Positions 27,943 to 36,730 of a stretch of 64,000 nucleotides of DNA are shown in pieces (positions within the stretch are counted from its first letter, which is position 1; every line of letters begins with the position of its first letter). Made by a program: the position numbers and the translations under genes. Under the pieces are notes generated by a model, which made no database searches, was not told where the DNA came from, and worked only from the letters and a program-made list of their open reading frames with translations. The stretch comes from Serratia sp. DD3. GTDB taxonomy: Bacteria > Pseudomonadota > Gammaproteobacteria > Enterobacterales > Enterobacteriaceae. The DNA lies in the NCBI RefSeq assembly GCF_000496755.2, contig NZ_AYKS02000047.1:248001-312000 (forward strand), given 5' to 3'.

Positions 27943-29976
27943 GTGTTCCGGATATCTGATCTGACAGATCTGCGTGCACTATCTGAATCCTCAGAGCTGG
28001 AGTTTAAATTGGCTCAAGGGAAAGATGGTAGAGGCAAGTTGCCGGATGACTTCTGGCCAACTTATAGCGCCATGGCAAATTGTCGCGGTGGATATGTTGT
28101 TTTAGGTATTCGTGAAAAGAAAGGTGAGTTCACTGTTGCGGGTATTCCGGATGTTAATACCGTCAAAAAGCAGCTCTTTGACCTTGCAGGCAGCAAGAAA
28201 AAGGTAAACGTTAATCTTCTTACTGATCAGCTTGTTCAAACTGTCAAATTAGACGGCAAAGAGATACTTGTCATTGAGGTACCGATTGCAAGACGTGAGC
28301 AAAAACCAGTCTATTTAAACAATCAACCAATAACAGAAACATGGTTCAGAATGCATGAAGGTGACCATCGTTGTTCTGAAGAACAAGTTCGCAGGATGAT
28401 GGCTGAACAAGTTGAAGAAAGCCGTGATAACCGCATTGTCCAGAACTTCGATATGAACGATATAAACCTAGAGAGTCTTCTGGCCTATCGAAACCTTCTT
28501 TCAGCCTCTAATCCAGTCCATCCCGCGTTAGAGCTAGACAATTTTGCATTCTTACGCAGCATCGGCGGATATAGAAAAGATCGCCAAACAGGTACTGAAG
28601 GTATGACTTTGGCAGGCATCCTCATGTTTGGAACATGGGAGGCCATACAAGACGTAGCTCCAAACTATTTCGTAGATTACCAAGAACGACCAGAAGCGAG
28701 AACAGAGAGAAGGTGGGTTGATAGACTCTGCCCTGATGGAACGTGGTCGGGTAACGTATTCGATTTCTACAGGCGTACATACCGAAAACTAATAGCCGAC
28801 TTGAAAGTGCCTTTTGAACTAAAAGAAGGTATCAGGCAAGACGATACACAAATACATACCGCTCTGCGTGAAGCGCTGGTAAACACCTTGGTACATGCGG
28901 ACTATACAGGCCGGATTTCAATCATGGTCGTAAAAAGACCTGATTTATTCGGCTTTCGCAATCCTGGGCTCATGCGTGTACCTCTTGAACAAGCGATAAA
29001 AGGTTACGAGAGCGATTGCCGTAATCGTCTTATGCACCAGATGTTTTTGATTATCGGTGCTGGGGAGCGCTCAGGCTCAGGGATTCCCAAAATATTTAGT
29101 GGTTGGAAGTTGGCCAACTGGCGTCTCCCCCGGTTGTATGAAAAAACAGAACCGGAACAAACACTGCTTGAACTCTCTATTGGTAACCTTGTCTCGGAAG
29201 AAACAGCGGCTCTTCTGCATTCCAAATTCGGAGACAAAGTTGATCACCTAAGCGAGCTTGAACGCAGTATCGTAATTACAGCAGCGGTAGAAAAATGGAT
29301 AGATCATGAACGGGCTTGCCAACTCACCAGCTTGCATTCTCGTGAAGTTACTCTTACGCTTCCTCGCCTCGTAACTGGCGGTTTTTTGATTCCACACGGT
29401 GAAAAAAGAAACAAATCATACACATTACCAGGGCAAGAGCTCCCCTCTCCTGAAGATGTTTTTGGTGTTAATCCGTTATCAACAAGCACACCCGATTCCC
29501 TACACGGCCAAATCATCACGGATAATACCTCTTTGATCACGGATAGCAGCTACTTGATCACGGATAACGACGAGATAATAACGGATAACGAGCAAGAACG
29601 AGACGATCTGGGCCGTTTTGTTACAGACAAACTTCCTTATCCTTATATCGACAACCTCGATCACCTTTCTTTGTCGCTAAGGCAGCAACTAGAAGCAGCA
29701 TCAGCATTAGCAAGAGAGAAAAAAAGACTCTCAAATGAAGTTATGGATGAAATTATCCTTGCGCTTTGCGCAGGCCATTACATGCCGCTTAGTATTATTT
29801 CTAAACTGATGTCCCGCACCCCACAAAACTTGCGAGAGAAACAACTAGTTCCTTTAGTAAGGATGGGAAAAATTCGTTTAGCCTTTCCTCATGCAAGAAG
29901 ACATAAACGGCAGGGCTACATAGCTTGTGAAGTGGTGAATACCAGCATGTGTACAAAAAACAGCCCGAAAAGGTGA
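27943..29976 (+). CDS. AlbA_2 (Schlafen-type) and GHKL ATPase domain protein
   Basis: 677 residues from a GTG at 27943 with GGAGG four bases upstream. N-terminal AlbA_2 putative nucleic-acid-binding domain, ~residues 15-155 (ESSELEFKLA, MANCRGGYVVLGI, WFRMHEGDH). Central GHKL ATPase-like domain, ~295-390: REALVNTLVHADY carries the Glu and Asn of the N box, and GAGERSGSGIPKIF the glycine-rich lid. Residues 524-551 are four heptads (IITDNTS, LITDSSY, LITDNDE, IITDNEQ), then a probable winged-helix C-terminus (SKLMSRTPQNLREKQLVPLVRMG as part). This architecture is common in accessory islands and often near defence genes, but its function is unknown. It is the only intact gene of the yicC island; lower GC than neighbours. 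Confidence 0.8.
   Translation: MFRISDLTDLRALSESSELEFKLAQGKDGRGKLPDDFWPTYSAMANCRGGYVVLGIREKKGEFTVAGIPDVNTVKKQLFDLAGSKKKVNVNLLTDQLVQTVKLDGKEILVIEVPIARREQKPVYLNNQPITETWFRMHEGDHRCSEEQVRRMMAEQVEESRDNRIVQNFDMNDINLESLLAYRNLLSASNPVHPALELDNFAFLRSIGGYRKDRQTGTEGMTLAGILMFGTWEAIQDVAPNYFVDYQERPEARTERRWVDRLCPDGTWSGNVFDFYRRTYRKLIADLKVPFELKEGIRQDDTQIHTALREALVNTLVHADYTGRISIMVVKRPDLFGFRNPGLMRVPLEQAIKGYESDCRNRLMHQMFLIIGAGERSGSGIPKIFSGWKLANWRLPRLYEKTEPEQTLLELSIGNLVSEETAALLHSKFGDKVDHLSELERSIVITAAVEKWIDHERACQLTSLHSREVTLTLPRLVTGGFLIPHGEKRNKSYTLPGQELPSPEDVFGVNPLSTSTPDSLHGQIITDNTSLITDSSYLITDNDEIITDNEQERDDLGRFVTDKLPYPYIDNLDHLSLSLRQQLEAASALAREKKRLSNEVMDEIILALCAGHYMPLSIISKLMSRTPQNLREKQLVPLVRMGKIRLAFPHARRHKRQGYIACEVVNTSMCTKNSPKR
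29514..29586. repeat. Four 21-bp repeats inside the AlbA_2 gene
   Basis: CATCACGGAT, GATCACGGAT, GATCACGGAT and AATAACGGAT begin at 29514, 29535, 29556 and 29577. They encode the LITD heptads between the GHKL domain and the C-terminal winged helix. Conservation extends into third codon positions, so the DNA itself is repeated, not only the peptide. Confidence 0.8.
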
Positions 29977-30354
29977 GCATTCCTTTTTACCGTGTACACA
30001 AGGGTGTACACAATAGAAAAGCGCATTATAAGAAATCCAGTAATCAAAAGGATTTTAAGCCGACACTCAATGTATAAATCCAATATCGAGTAACCATTCA
30101 GGAAGCATCAACAAGCCGCATAAATCCAGAATTCCCGCATAACAGCGGGATTTTTGCTTGTTATGGAGCAGTATAAGGCAGCAATAAAACGCAACGTTTA
30201 CATGAGATTGTCGGATGAGTGCGCATTTACCTGATGGCAGCCACGAAGCAAAACCGGAATGTATCGGATCATTTCGTTGAAGCCACCTAAAAGGTCACTC
30301 TTGGTTCTGGGGCTCAACGCGAATTAGATGATATTCATCTATCTCGGTATGCTA
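29977..30354. other. Right end of the yicC island and junction to mtlR
   Basis: No gene. Two perfect GTGTACAC octamers start at 29992 and 30004, twelve bases apart, just after the AlbA_2 stop; a related TGTGTACA lies in the end of that gene. The right border repeat is at 30082-30155. From 30156 to 30354 the sequence shows only short frames; a 21-codon one from 30215 (MSAHLPDGSHEAKP) has no recognisable product. Confidence 0.5.
30082..30155. repeat. Right direct repeat of the yicC island (att-like)
   Basis: Duplicate of 27114-27187: begins AATATCGAGTAA (the yicC 3' end) and includes the terminator stem CCCGC-ATAACA-GCGGG plus T-run. Three differences from the left copy. With the left copy it delimits a 2,968-bp unit. 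No integrase gene is present between the repeats. Confidence 0.8.
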
Positions 30355-30912
30355 CTACGATTTTTGCTCACCCAGTGGCGAGAGCCTGGACGGTTGTTTA
30401 GCACCAATGCCAGCCAGTAGTTCGGTAAGCGATAACACCATGGTGGAACGTACCATCTGTTGATAGCGCTGGTGTTGCATGGCAATCAACGACTCATCCG
30501 CTTCACTCGGCTGTAAAAAGGTGGGTACTGGGGGGAGTTCACTCACACAGTGCAGTTCACCAAAGGGCCCCAGGATTTCATCATCAATAAAGCGATATTC
30601 AGTGCCATCATGATTCAACTCTTCGCGCATTGCCATCAGCAACTCGGCATCTTCATATTCATGCCGTGAAATAACCCCCAGGCCATACATCAGTTTAAGG
30701 CGAACTGAGAGTTCACCAAGCGGGCCAGCACCAGACAATAGGGGTTCGACGGCATACTTCACCGCATAATCGTCTTTACGAAATACCTGCACCACTAATA
30801 CGTTCAGTGCTTCGGCTAACAACTCGACCGCTGCGATCAGAAAGCTACGTACCGTTTTGCCAGCATTCAGTTTTTCCAATACTTTGTTTTCAAATGCCTT
30901 TGTGTCAATCAT
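30355..30912 (-). CDS. mtlR: Mannitol operon repressor
   Basis: 185 residues from the ATG at 30912 (a GTG two codons upstream is the alternative). Conserved MtlR blocks: AFENKVLEKLNAGKTVRSFLIAAVELL, FRKDDYAVKYAVEPLL, REELNHDGTEYRFIDDEILGPFGELHC and RSTMVLSLTELL. Represses the mannitol operon in E. coli, though the fold lacks an obvious DNA-binding motif and probably acts through a partner. Last gene of mtlA-mtlD-mtlR; 143 bases after mtlD. Confidence 0.93.
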   Translation of the reverse strand: MIDTKAFENKVLEKLNAGKTVRSFLIAAVELLAEALNVLVVQVFRKDDYAVKYAVEPLLSGAGPLGELSVRLKLMYGLGVISRHEYEDAELLMAMREELNHDGTEYRFIDDEILGPFGELHCVSELPPVPTFLQPSEADESLIAMQHQRYQQMVRSTMVLSLTELLAGIGAKQPSRLSPLGEQKS

Positions 30913-31055
30913 CGTCACTTTTCGAACAGCATTAGGGGTGCCCTTTCTTAGCGGAAATCAATATAGGCCAGGGCAAAAAAATTTGCCCTGCATCCTAACC
31001 GTTATCCGTGAAGTAAGGGAGTGTTTATTGACACCGATTTATTGCGCCATGGAAT

Positions 31056-32210
31056 TTACTGCGACTGCATGGTGTTATACGCAGCCACCGCCTCTTCCAC
31101 CACCTTGCTGTCAGCCGGTAAGCCAGAAATTTGTATCAGTGCCGCTTTTGGCCCCAGTTTTTCCAGCAATTCTACCAACTCTTTGGCCTGCGGGTCTTGT
31201 TCACTGCGGTAACTCATGGCGGCCGCAATCCCTTTTATCAGGTTGCCATGTGGCAAATCGTATTCCAATGTTCCCAACAATGGCTTAATCAAGCGGTCGC
31301 CTGCACTGAGTTTACGCAGTGGCTGGCGCCCAACACGCTCAACATCATCATGCAGATAGGGGTTTTCAAAGCGAGAGAGGATTTTGTTGATATAAGCGGC
31401 ATGTTTATCCGCATCAAAGCCATAACGCTTGATCAACACCGCACCACTCTCTTCCATCGCCCCTCGTACCACCTGACGAACTTGTGGGTCGAGAATAGCA
31501 TCACGAATCGTCAGTAAGTTGGCGCGCTGCCCCAGATAAGCCGTGATTGCATGGCCAGTATTAAGAGTGAACAACTTGCGTTCAACGAACGCCATCAGGT
31601 TGTCAGTCAACTCCATACCCGCAATAGCAGGCGGGGGCCCCTTGAACTGAGTCTGATCCACAATCCATTCGCTGAACGTTTCCACGGTAACTTCCAGCGG
31701 ATCGCTGCTGTTGGCTTCCGCGGGTGGCACGATACGGTCTACGGCAGAATCCACAAACCCGACATGCTGCTCAACCCAAGCCTGCTCATCCTGCGGCAAT
31801 ACGTCGAAAACAGAGTGCTTGAGCTGGCTGGTGCCGCGCACCATATTTTCACAAGCAATGATATTGAGTGGCTGGGTGTTTCCTTGTTGATGGCGTTTAA
31901 TCAACCCCTTGGCAATAGTCCCGGCGATTTTAGCCAAGACCTGTGGGCCAACTGCTGTTGTCACAATATCCGCCTCAGCAATCAAATCCACCGCCTGCTC
32001 ACTGCCGCTGTTAACCGCACTGACATTATTCACTTGTTCAATACGTGATTCATCACCTACCACGTGTACCTGGTAGCTTTTACGTTGGTTCAGTTCATCC
32101 AACAACGTCTGGTTAACGTCAGCAAAAGTCAGTTCGGCATGAGCATCAGCCAGTAACTTGCCGATGAACCCACGGCCGATATTACCCGCGCCGAAGTGTA
32201 ATGCTTTCAT
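31056..32210 (-). CDS. mtlD: Mannitol-1-phosphate 5-dehydrogenase
   Basis: 384 residues (E. coli 382). N-terminal NAD-binding [20 protein letters not shown]; catalytic C-terminal domain around [16 protein letters not shown], which carries the family lysine and histidine (LNTGHA). Oxidises mannitol 1-phosphate from the PTS to fructose 6-phosphate. Sits between mtlA (65 bases upstream) and mtlR. Confidence 0.97.
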   Translation of the reverse strand: MKALHFGAGNIGRGFIGKLLADAHAELTFADVNQTLLDELNQRKSYQVHVVGDESRIEQVNNVSAVNSGSEQAVDLIAEADIVTTAVGPQVLAKIAGTIAKGLIKRHQQGNTQPLNIIACENMVRGTSQLKHSVFDVLPQDEQAWVEQHVGFVDSAVDRIVPPAEANSSDPLEVTVETFSEWIVDQTQFKGPPPAIAGMELTDNLMAFVERKLFTLNTGHAITAYLGQRANLLTIRDAILDPQVRQVVRGAMEESGAVLIKRYGFDADKHAAYINKILSRFENPYLHDDVERVGRQPLRKLSAGDRLIKPLLGTLEYDLPHGNLIKGIAAAMSYRSEQDPQAKELVELLEKLGPKAALIQISGLPADSKVVEEAVAAYNTMQSQ

Positions 32211-32275
32211 AGTTCTACCTTTGTTAATATCGAAGGGTGCACACCCGGTGCACCCTTTAAAACAGTGCTGTGATA

Positions 32276-34192
32276 TTAGCTCTTCTTACTACCAAGTAGT
32301 TCCAAAACTTCTTGGACGCTTGCCGTATTAGCTAACCGCTCAATAACCGTTTCATCATCCAATGCATTGGTTAGACAAGTAATCACCTGAATATGCTCAT
32401 TATTACGGGCTGCAATACCAATCACCAGACGGGCAACCTCATCCTCACCGTCACCAAAACGCACGCCTTGCGGATATTGACAGAACACCACGCCAGTACG
32501 CAGTACGCGATCTTTCGCTTCGATGGTGCCATGTGGTACGGCAATCGACTCTCCCAAGTAGGTAGAAGTGAGCTTTTCACGCTCCAGCATCGCCTCTACG
32601 TATTCAGGTTCCACATAGCCGCCCTTCACCAATTGCTCACCAGCAAAGCGAATTGCCTGCTGTTTGTCGCTAGCCTGTAGACCGAGGAACACATTATTTT
32701 CACTCAATTTAAACAGGTTCTTTTCGCTAGCTTCAAAGCTGTCATCCAACGTTGAAATCACTTTCTGTTCTGTTTCGCTGGTTTTGTGAGCGGCTAGCAG
32801 GCGTGCGGTCAAATCACTGTATAACTGACTGTCCAGGAAATTGGTTAATGAAATATGCTGTGCTTGTGGTGCATGACGCATGGCACGTTCCGTCAAATCA
32901 CGGTGGGTAATCACCAGATCGACATCTTCCGGCAAACTGTTGATCGCGCAATTGGTAACAGAGATATTTTTCAGTCCTGCATCTGTCACTTTCTTACGCA
33001 GAACACCCGCCCCCATCGCACTGGAACCCATACCCGCATCACAAGCCACAATAATTTTACGCACGGTACTCAGATCACCATCTACCGCTCCATTAGGCGC
33101 TTTAGCTCCTTTGGATTGCGCCTTCATCTCCTGCATACGACGGGTGGCTTGTTCCAGACCCTCTTCCTCTTTAACTTTCGACGTTTTCAGCAGGAAAGAA
33201 GAAACCAGGAAGGAGACCAGGAAAGCAGCGAAGATGGCAGCCAAATTGGCGAAATAGGCCCCTTTTGGCGTCATTGCCAATACGGCCAGAATCGACCCTG
33301 GGGAAGCCGGCGATACCAGACCCCCATTCAACACCGTCAGCGTGAATACGCCTGTCATACCACCCAGAATCACCGCCAGCAGCAGGCGTGGATTCATCAG
33401 TACATAAGGGAAGTAAATTTCATGGATACCACCCAGGAAGTGGATGATAGCGGCACCACCAGCAGACTGTTTGGCACTACCACGGCCAAAGAACATATAA
33501 GCCATCAAGACTCCCATACCTGGGCCCGGGTTGGCTTCAATCAGGAAGAAGATAGACTTGCCAGCCTCTGAGGCTTGCTGAATACCCAGCGGCGAGAAGA
33601 TACCGTGGTTGATGGCGTTGTTCAGGAACAGAATTTTTGCTGGTTCAACAAAGATCGAGGTCAATGGCAGCAGGTTATTAACCACCATGACATGTACACC
33701 CGCCGCCAGAATTTTGGAGAGCGCTTCGACCAATGGCCCAATCCCCATAAAGGAGATAAGTGCCAGCAGCATACCGATGATACCGGCGGAGAAGTTGTTC
33801 ACCAACATCTCAAAACCACTTTTGATCTTGCCATCTACCCAGCGGTCAAAATGCTTAATCGCCCAACCACCCAGCGGACCCGCGATCATGGCACCGAGGA
33901 ACATCGGGATATCAGCACCCACCACGACACCCATGGTGGTAATTGCACCAACCACACCACCACGATCGCCACCCACCAATTTACCGCCGGTATAACCGAT
34001 CAACAGTGGCAACAGATAGGTGATCATTGGCCCAACCAGCTTGGCCAATGTCTCATTTGGCACCCAACCGGTAGGGATAAATAATGCGGTGATAATACCC
34101 CAGGCGATAAATGCGCCGATGTTGGGCATAACCATATTGCTTAGGAAACGGCCAAAGTTTTGCACTTTAACCTTGATATCTGGTGAAAACAT
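32276..34192 (-). CDS. mtlA: PTS mannitol transporter subunit IICBA
   Basis: 638 residues from the ATG at 34192 (E. coli 637), with AGGGGGG upstream. Domain order IIC (~1-340, eight or so membrane segments, [15 protein letters not shown] motif), IIB (~375-470, [13 protein letters not shown] with the phosphorylated Cys) and IIA (~495-638, [14 protein letters not shown] with the phosphorylated His). Takes up mannitol and delivers mannitol 1-phosphate. First gene of the operon, behind a 424-base leader with three CRP-like sites. Confidence 0.97.
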   Translation of the reverse strand: MFSPDIKVKVQNFGRFLSNMVMPNIGAFIAWGIITALFIPTGWVPNETLAKLVGPMITYLLPLLIGYTGGKLVGGDRGGVVGAITTMGVVVGADIPMFLGAMIAGPLGGWAIKHFDRWVDGKIKSGFEMLVNNFSAGIIGMLLALISFMGIGPLVEALSKILAAGVHVMVVNNLLPLTSIFVEPAKILFLNNAINHGIFSPLGIQQASEAGKSIFFLIEANPGPGMGVLMAYMFFGRGSAKQSAGGAAIIHFLGGIHEIYFPYVLMNPRLLLAVILGGMTGVFTLTVLNGGLVSPASPGSILAVLAMTPKGAYFANLAAIFAAFLVSFLVSSFLLKTSKVKEEEGLEQATRRMQEMKAQSKGAKAPNGAVDGDLSTVRKIIVACDAGMGSSAMGAGVLRKKVTDAGLKNISVTNCAINSLPEDVDLVITHRDLTERAMRHAPQAQHISLTNFLDSQLYSDLTARLLAAHKTSETEQKVISTLDDSFEASEKNLFKLSENNVFLGLQASDKQQAIRFAGEQLVKGGYVEPEYVEAMLEREKLTSTYLGESIAVPHGTIEAKDRVLRTGVVFCQYPQGVRFGDGEDEVARLVIGIAARNNEHIQVITCLTNALDDETVIERLANTASVQEVLELLGSKKS

Positions 34193-34324
34193 AAAACACC
34201 CCCCTATTGCTACGCGCTGACAATAAGAGCGCGCATTCATTGTTGTCATATCCAGCCGTGTTGCTGCTGTTTGCGAAATGGACTCTACCACGCTCCTCTG
34301 ACTACGCGAACCTCACCCAAGAAA

Positions 34325-34340
34325 CGTGATTAAAATCACA
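34325..34340. promoter_or_regulatory. CRP-like site 1 upstream of mtlA
   Basis: CGTGATTAAAATCACA matches TGTGA-N6-TCACA in nine of ten positions. About 133 bases upstream of the mtlA start. Mannitol operons are CRP-activated in enterobacteria with several sites, which fits. Confidence 0.7.
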
Positions 34341-34368
34341 CAACAGAGGGGGTTAACCCAGTGGATTT

Positions 34369-34384
34369 AGTGATTGAAATCACA
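34369..34384. promoter_or_regulatory. CRP-like site 2 upstream of mtlA
   Basis: AGTGATTGAAATCACA matches the CRP consensus in nine of ten positions. Centre is 44 bases from site 1, about four helical turns, so both could face the same side of the DNA. Confidence 0.7.
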
Positions 34385-34433
34385 ATTACTTTCGATATTA
34401 GAAATAATAGACACCAATAAAGCGTCACCGCCA

Positions 34434-34465
34434 GCCAATAACGTGATTAAAATCACGTTATTGGC
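34434..34465. promoter_or_regulatory. Perfect 15-bp-arm palindrome with central CRP-like site 3
   Basis: Left arm GCCAATAACGTGATT (34434-34448) and right arm AATCACGTTATTGGC (34451-34465) are perfectly complementary around AA. The centre CGTGATTAAAATCACG is a symmetric CRP-like site, but perfect symmetry continues five to six bases beyond what CRP needs. No T-run, so a terminator for the upstream efflux gene is unlikely. Confidence 0.7.
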
Positions 34466-34616
34466 CGAAGGGTTTGTTCTTAAATTGATACATTGATCAC
34501 GATTTATTTTACGCACCACAAGCGAACCGCGCTCTTGAATGGGATCTTCCCTGCGGCACCCACTCTGCCAGAGAGCTGACCAGGCAAACTCAGCGACCCA
34601 CATCTCTGGCTGACAC

Positions 34617-35540
34617 TCAAAGCCATTTTTCATGCCGGCAAAAAGAAACACTGATCCACAAATCCAATTCTGGATCCTTTATAACCTGGACAATACGCTC
34701 ACGAATCAAATCCAACTGGCTGATGCCGATATGTTCCATGCTTTCTGGCAGAACGACATAGATCTCCAAGAATAATCCGCGACCTATACGTGTTTCATAG
34801 TGGGAATATTTGATGAAGCCGTATTCACGGCTAAGTTGTTGCATTAACTCTTCCACCTTTTTATCCAATGCTGCAGGTGTCATCATCAGAACTTCTTTTA
34901 TGGCATTAAAGATTATTTTGGCCGGCATTGGCATGACAAACAGGATCAGGACTGCCAGTATCATCGAATCCACATAGGGGACCAGATAGGCAAAGCGCGT
35001 GTCTTGTAAAAACCAGGCGAGGATAAAAGCGACAAAGATCGCGGCACTGATCGCTGTGGAGATCATCCAGCCCCGCACGTCCAACTCGACCAGTGGGGAA
35101 GATATCCCTTTGTTAGCGTTTTTTTGTTTCAAAAATATCGCAAAACAAATGACGGTGATACTAAAGGCATAGGCTATCGCCCACCCTAACTCAAAATGAT
35201 TTCCCCCTCCCAAAAGACTTTGAATCGCGTTAATAAAAGCATACAGACAGAGTAACAACAGTAGGCTGCCGTTAAATACCAGAACCAAGGGTTCTACGTG
35301 CCAAAAACCGTATTGAAAACGGCGACTGCTCGGGTTTTGCCCGATTAGCCGTAATACGAATAACGCCAAGCCGGATAGGGTCGCATCCAATATGGCGTAC
35401 ATACCATCAAACATGATCGATCTTGAGCCGGTAATAAAACCGAAGGTGATACTCAAACAAGATATCCCAAGAGCACCATAAATTGAGCGCCTTAAAAGCT
35501 GTTGTTCACGTTGAGTACTGGGCACGATAATGACCTCCAA
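34617..35540 (-). CDS. Cation diffusion facilitator family transporter
   Basis: 307 residues with six predicted membrane segments in the first ~215 residues and a cytoplasmic C-terminal domain. CDF features: SRSIMFDGMYAILDATLSG in TM2, VELDVRGWMISTAISA around TM5 and the C-terminal ferredoxin-like part IKYSHYETRIGRGLFLEIYV. The membrane metal site appears to use Asp residues without the usual His, so the metal may not be zinc. Stands alone on the minus strand ahead of mtlA. The ATG at 35540 gives the longest frame; a GTG at residue 6 or 7 is possible. Confidence 0.78.
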   Translation of the reverse strand: MEVIIVPSTQREQQLLRRSIYGALGISCLSITFGFITGSRSIMFDGMYAILDATLSGLALFVLRLIGQNPSSRRFQYGFWHVEPLVLVFNGSLLLLLCLYAFINAIQSLLGGGNHFELGWAIAYAFSITVICFAIFLKQKNANKGISSPLVELDVRGWMISTAISAAIFVAFILAWFLQDTRFAYLVPYVDSMILAVLILFVMPMPAKIIFNAIKEVLMMTPAALDKKVEELMQQLSREYGFIKYSHYETRIGRGLFLEIYVVLPESMEHIGISQLDLIRERIVQVIKDPELDLWISVSFCRHEKWL

Positions 35541-35765
35541 CTGACCGAATGGCTCTGTTCCCGTATTTTACGGCGCTGTTGAATATACCCATCGTCAAAC
35601 AAGTCGCCGGGGTATTCAAAAAGCCAGATGTTTTATCCTGCAAGTTAATTGAACTTGGCCATAGTTATGCTTCGACCACGCGTTTTCGGCCCGATAACTG
35701 AAGTGTAGTATAGAGATCAGGGTACGGAAGGATGACAAGGCGTTGAAAAAAGGGGAACCCATACT

Positions 35766-35810
35766 CAGGTACATTCAAACTACAGCCTGAAAGCCGCTCG
35801 AATGTACCTG
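35766..35810. repeat. Inverted repeat downstream of yiaF
   Basis: CAGGTACATTC (35766-35776) and GAATGTACCTG (35800-35810) are perfect 11-bp complements around a 23-base loop containing TACAGCCTGAAAGC. Starts 11 bases after the yiaF stop on the minus strand. No T-run. Could stabilise the mRNA end or be a dispersed repeat. The rest of 35541-35821 shows nothing I can name. Confidence 0.55.
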
Positions 35811-35821
35811 GATAGTTTTGC

Positions 35822-36541
35822 TTACTGCATCACTGCCTGCACCGTTTTCTGTGCATTGAGCCAATCCTGCTGCTTAGCCACCAGATTGGACATCATGGTG
35901 TTGTACTGCGCCACCTGCTGCTGAGTACGGAACTGTACACCGCCATTATTGAAACTCACCTGATTACCCTGAGCCTGCAAGAAATCCCCAACTAGCACCA
36001 GTTCCTGAACAAAACTGCTGGTGGTTGGGATCACTGGCATCAAGCTATTGCTTGGTGTGGTAACAATCTTGTCATACACCTGGCTATACACCGCTTTCAA
36101 ATCATCAGGTTGCTTCAACGCGGCACGGGCGCTATCCGCCTGTAACTTCGCTGACTGTATCTGTTGACCCAACAGGTTCAATGCACCCAACGATTGCTGC
36201 AAGGTATCGCGCTTAGCGATATAGTCTTGTGCGGTGCGAATTTGATTAATCTGTTCCAGTGCTGGTGTCAGACTTGCCTCAACCGATTTCGACAATTGCT
36301 GAGAAAAACCCACCAGAATGGCGTAATCACTCACATAAGTGCCAAATTTCTGTTTTTGGTCTTCACTCAACGTTGGAATGTGTACACCGCTACGCATCAC
36401 CGTATTATGTAAATAATCAATAAACGCTTTACGCTGTTCTGGCTCTTTATCGCCGCAGGCGGTCAGTTGCATCACGACCAACAATGCAAATACCGGTGCC
36501 AACCAACGCGAAAAGCCTCTGCTTTGGATCCCTACCGCCAT
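35822..36541 (-). CDS. yiaF: DUF3053 family lipoprotein YiaF
   Basis: 239 residues. Basic N-terminus and hydrophobic signal (SRWLAPVFALLVVMQ) end in the lipobox LTAC, so a lipoprotein with Cys near residue 29 is expected; the next residues GDKEPEQ place no Asp at +2, consistent with outer-membrane sorting. The rest is an alpha-helical DUF3053 domain (QRKAFIDYLHNTVMRSG, KLQADSARAALKQPDDLK). Function unknown. Located beside glyQS as yiaF is near glyS in E. coli. Confidence 0.85.
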   Translation of the reverse strand: MAVGIQSRGFSRWLAPVFALLVVMQLTACGDKEPEQRKAFIDYLHNTVMRSGVHIPTLSEDQKQKFGTYVSDYAILVGFSQQLSKSVEASLTPALEQINQIRTAQDYIAKRDTLQQSLGALNLLGQQIQSAKLQADSARAALKQPDDLKAVYSQVYDKIVTTPSNSLMPVIPTTSSFVQELVLVGDFLQAQGNQVSFNNGGVQFRTQQQVAQYNTMMSNLVAKQQDWLNAQKTVQAVMQ

Positions 36542-36690
36542 GTGACATAACTCCCGTTATTAATGTCTCTTTTATCTGGCTCCATGCCTTATGTTGCACT
36601 CCGTTGCAGATAAGAATAGATCAACTCCCTGCTATAGGATACGTGATTCAACGTTCAGCCCAGAATAACCGACGGATTCTCATGATGATG

Positions 36691-36714
36691 AAAAAGCGCC
36701 CTCAGGCGCCTTTT
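36691..36714 (-). terminator. Intrinsic terminator of glyQS
   Basis: On the minus strand AAAAGGCGCC-TGAG-GGCGCTTTTT forms a stem with one bulge followed by T residues, 16 bases after the glyS stop. The flanking A-run means it could also work on the plus strand. Confidence 0.75.
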
Positions 36715-36730
36715 CATTAATACTTTACCC

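Noticed and set aside
29514..29586. Short regular repeats resembling a CRISPR array
   Set aside because: The 21-base period leaves no spacers, the copies lie in frame in an intact gene and encode protein heptads, and no cas gene is present.
32855..33571. Long plus-strand frame of 238 codons opposite mtlA
   Set aside because: It is antisense to the conserved IIC and IIB domains; composition (many His, Gln, Arg) is typical of a shadow frame.
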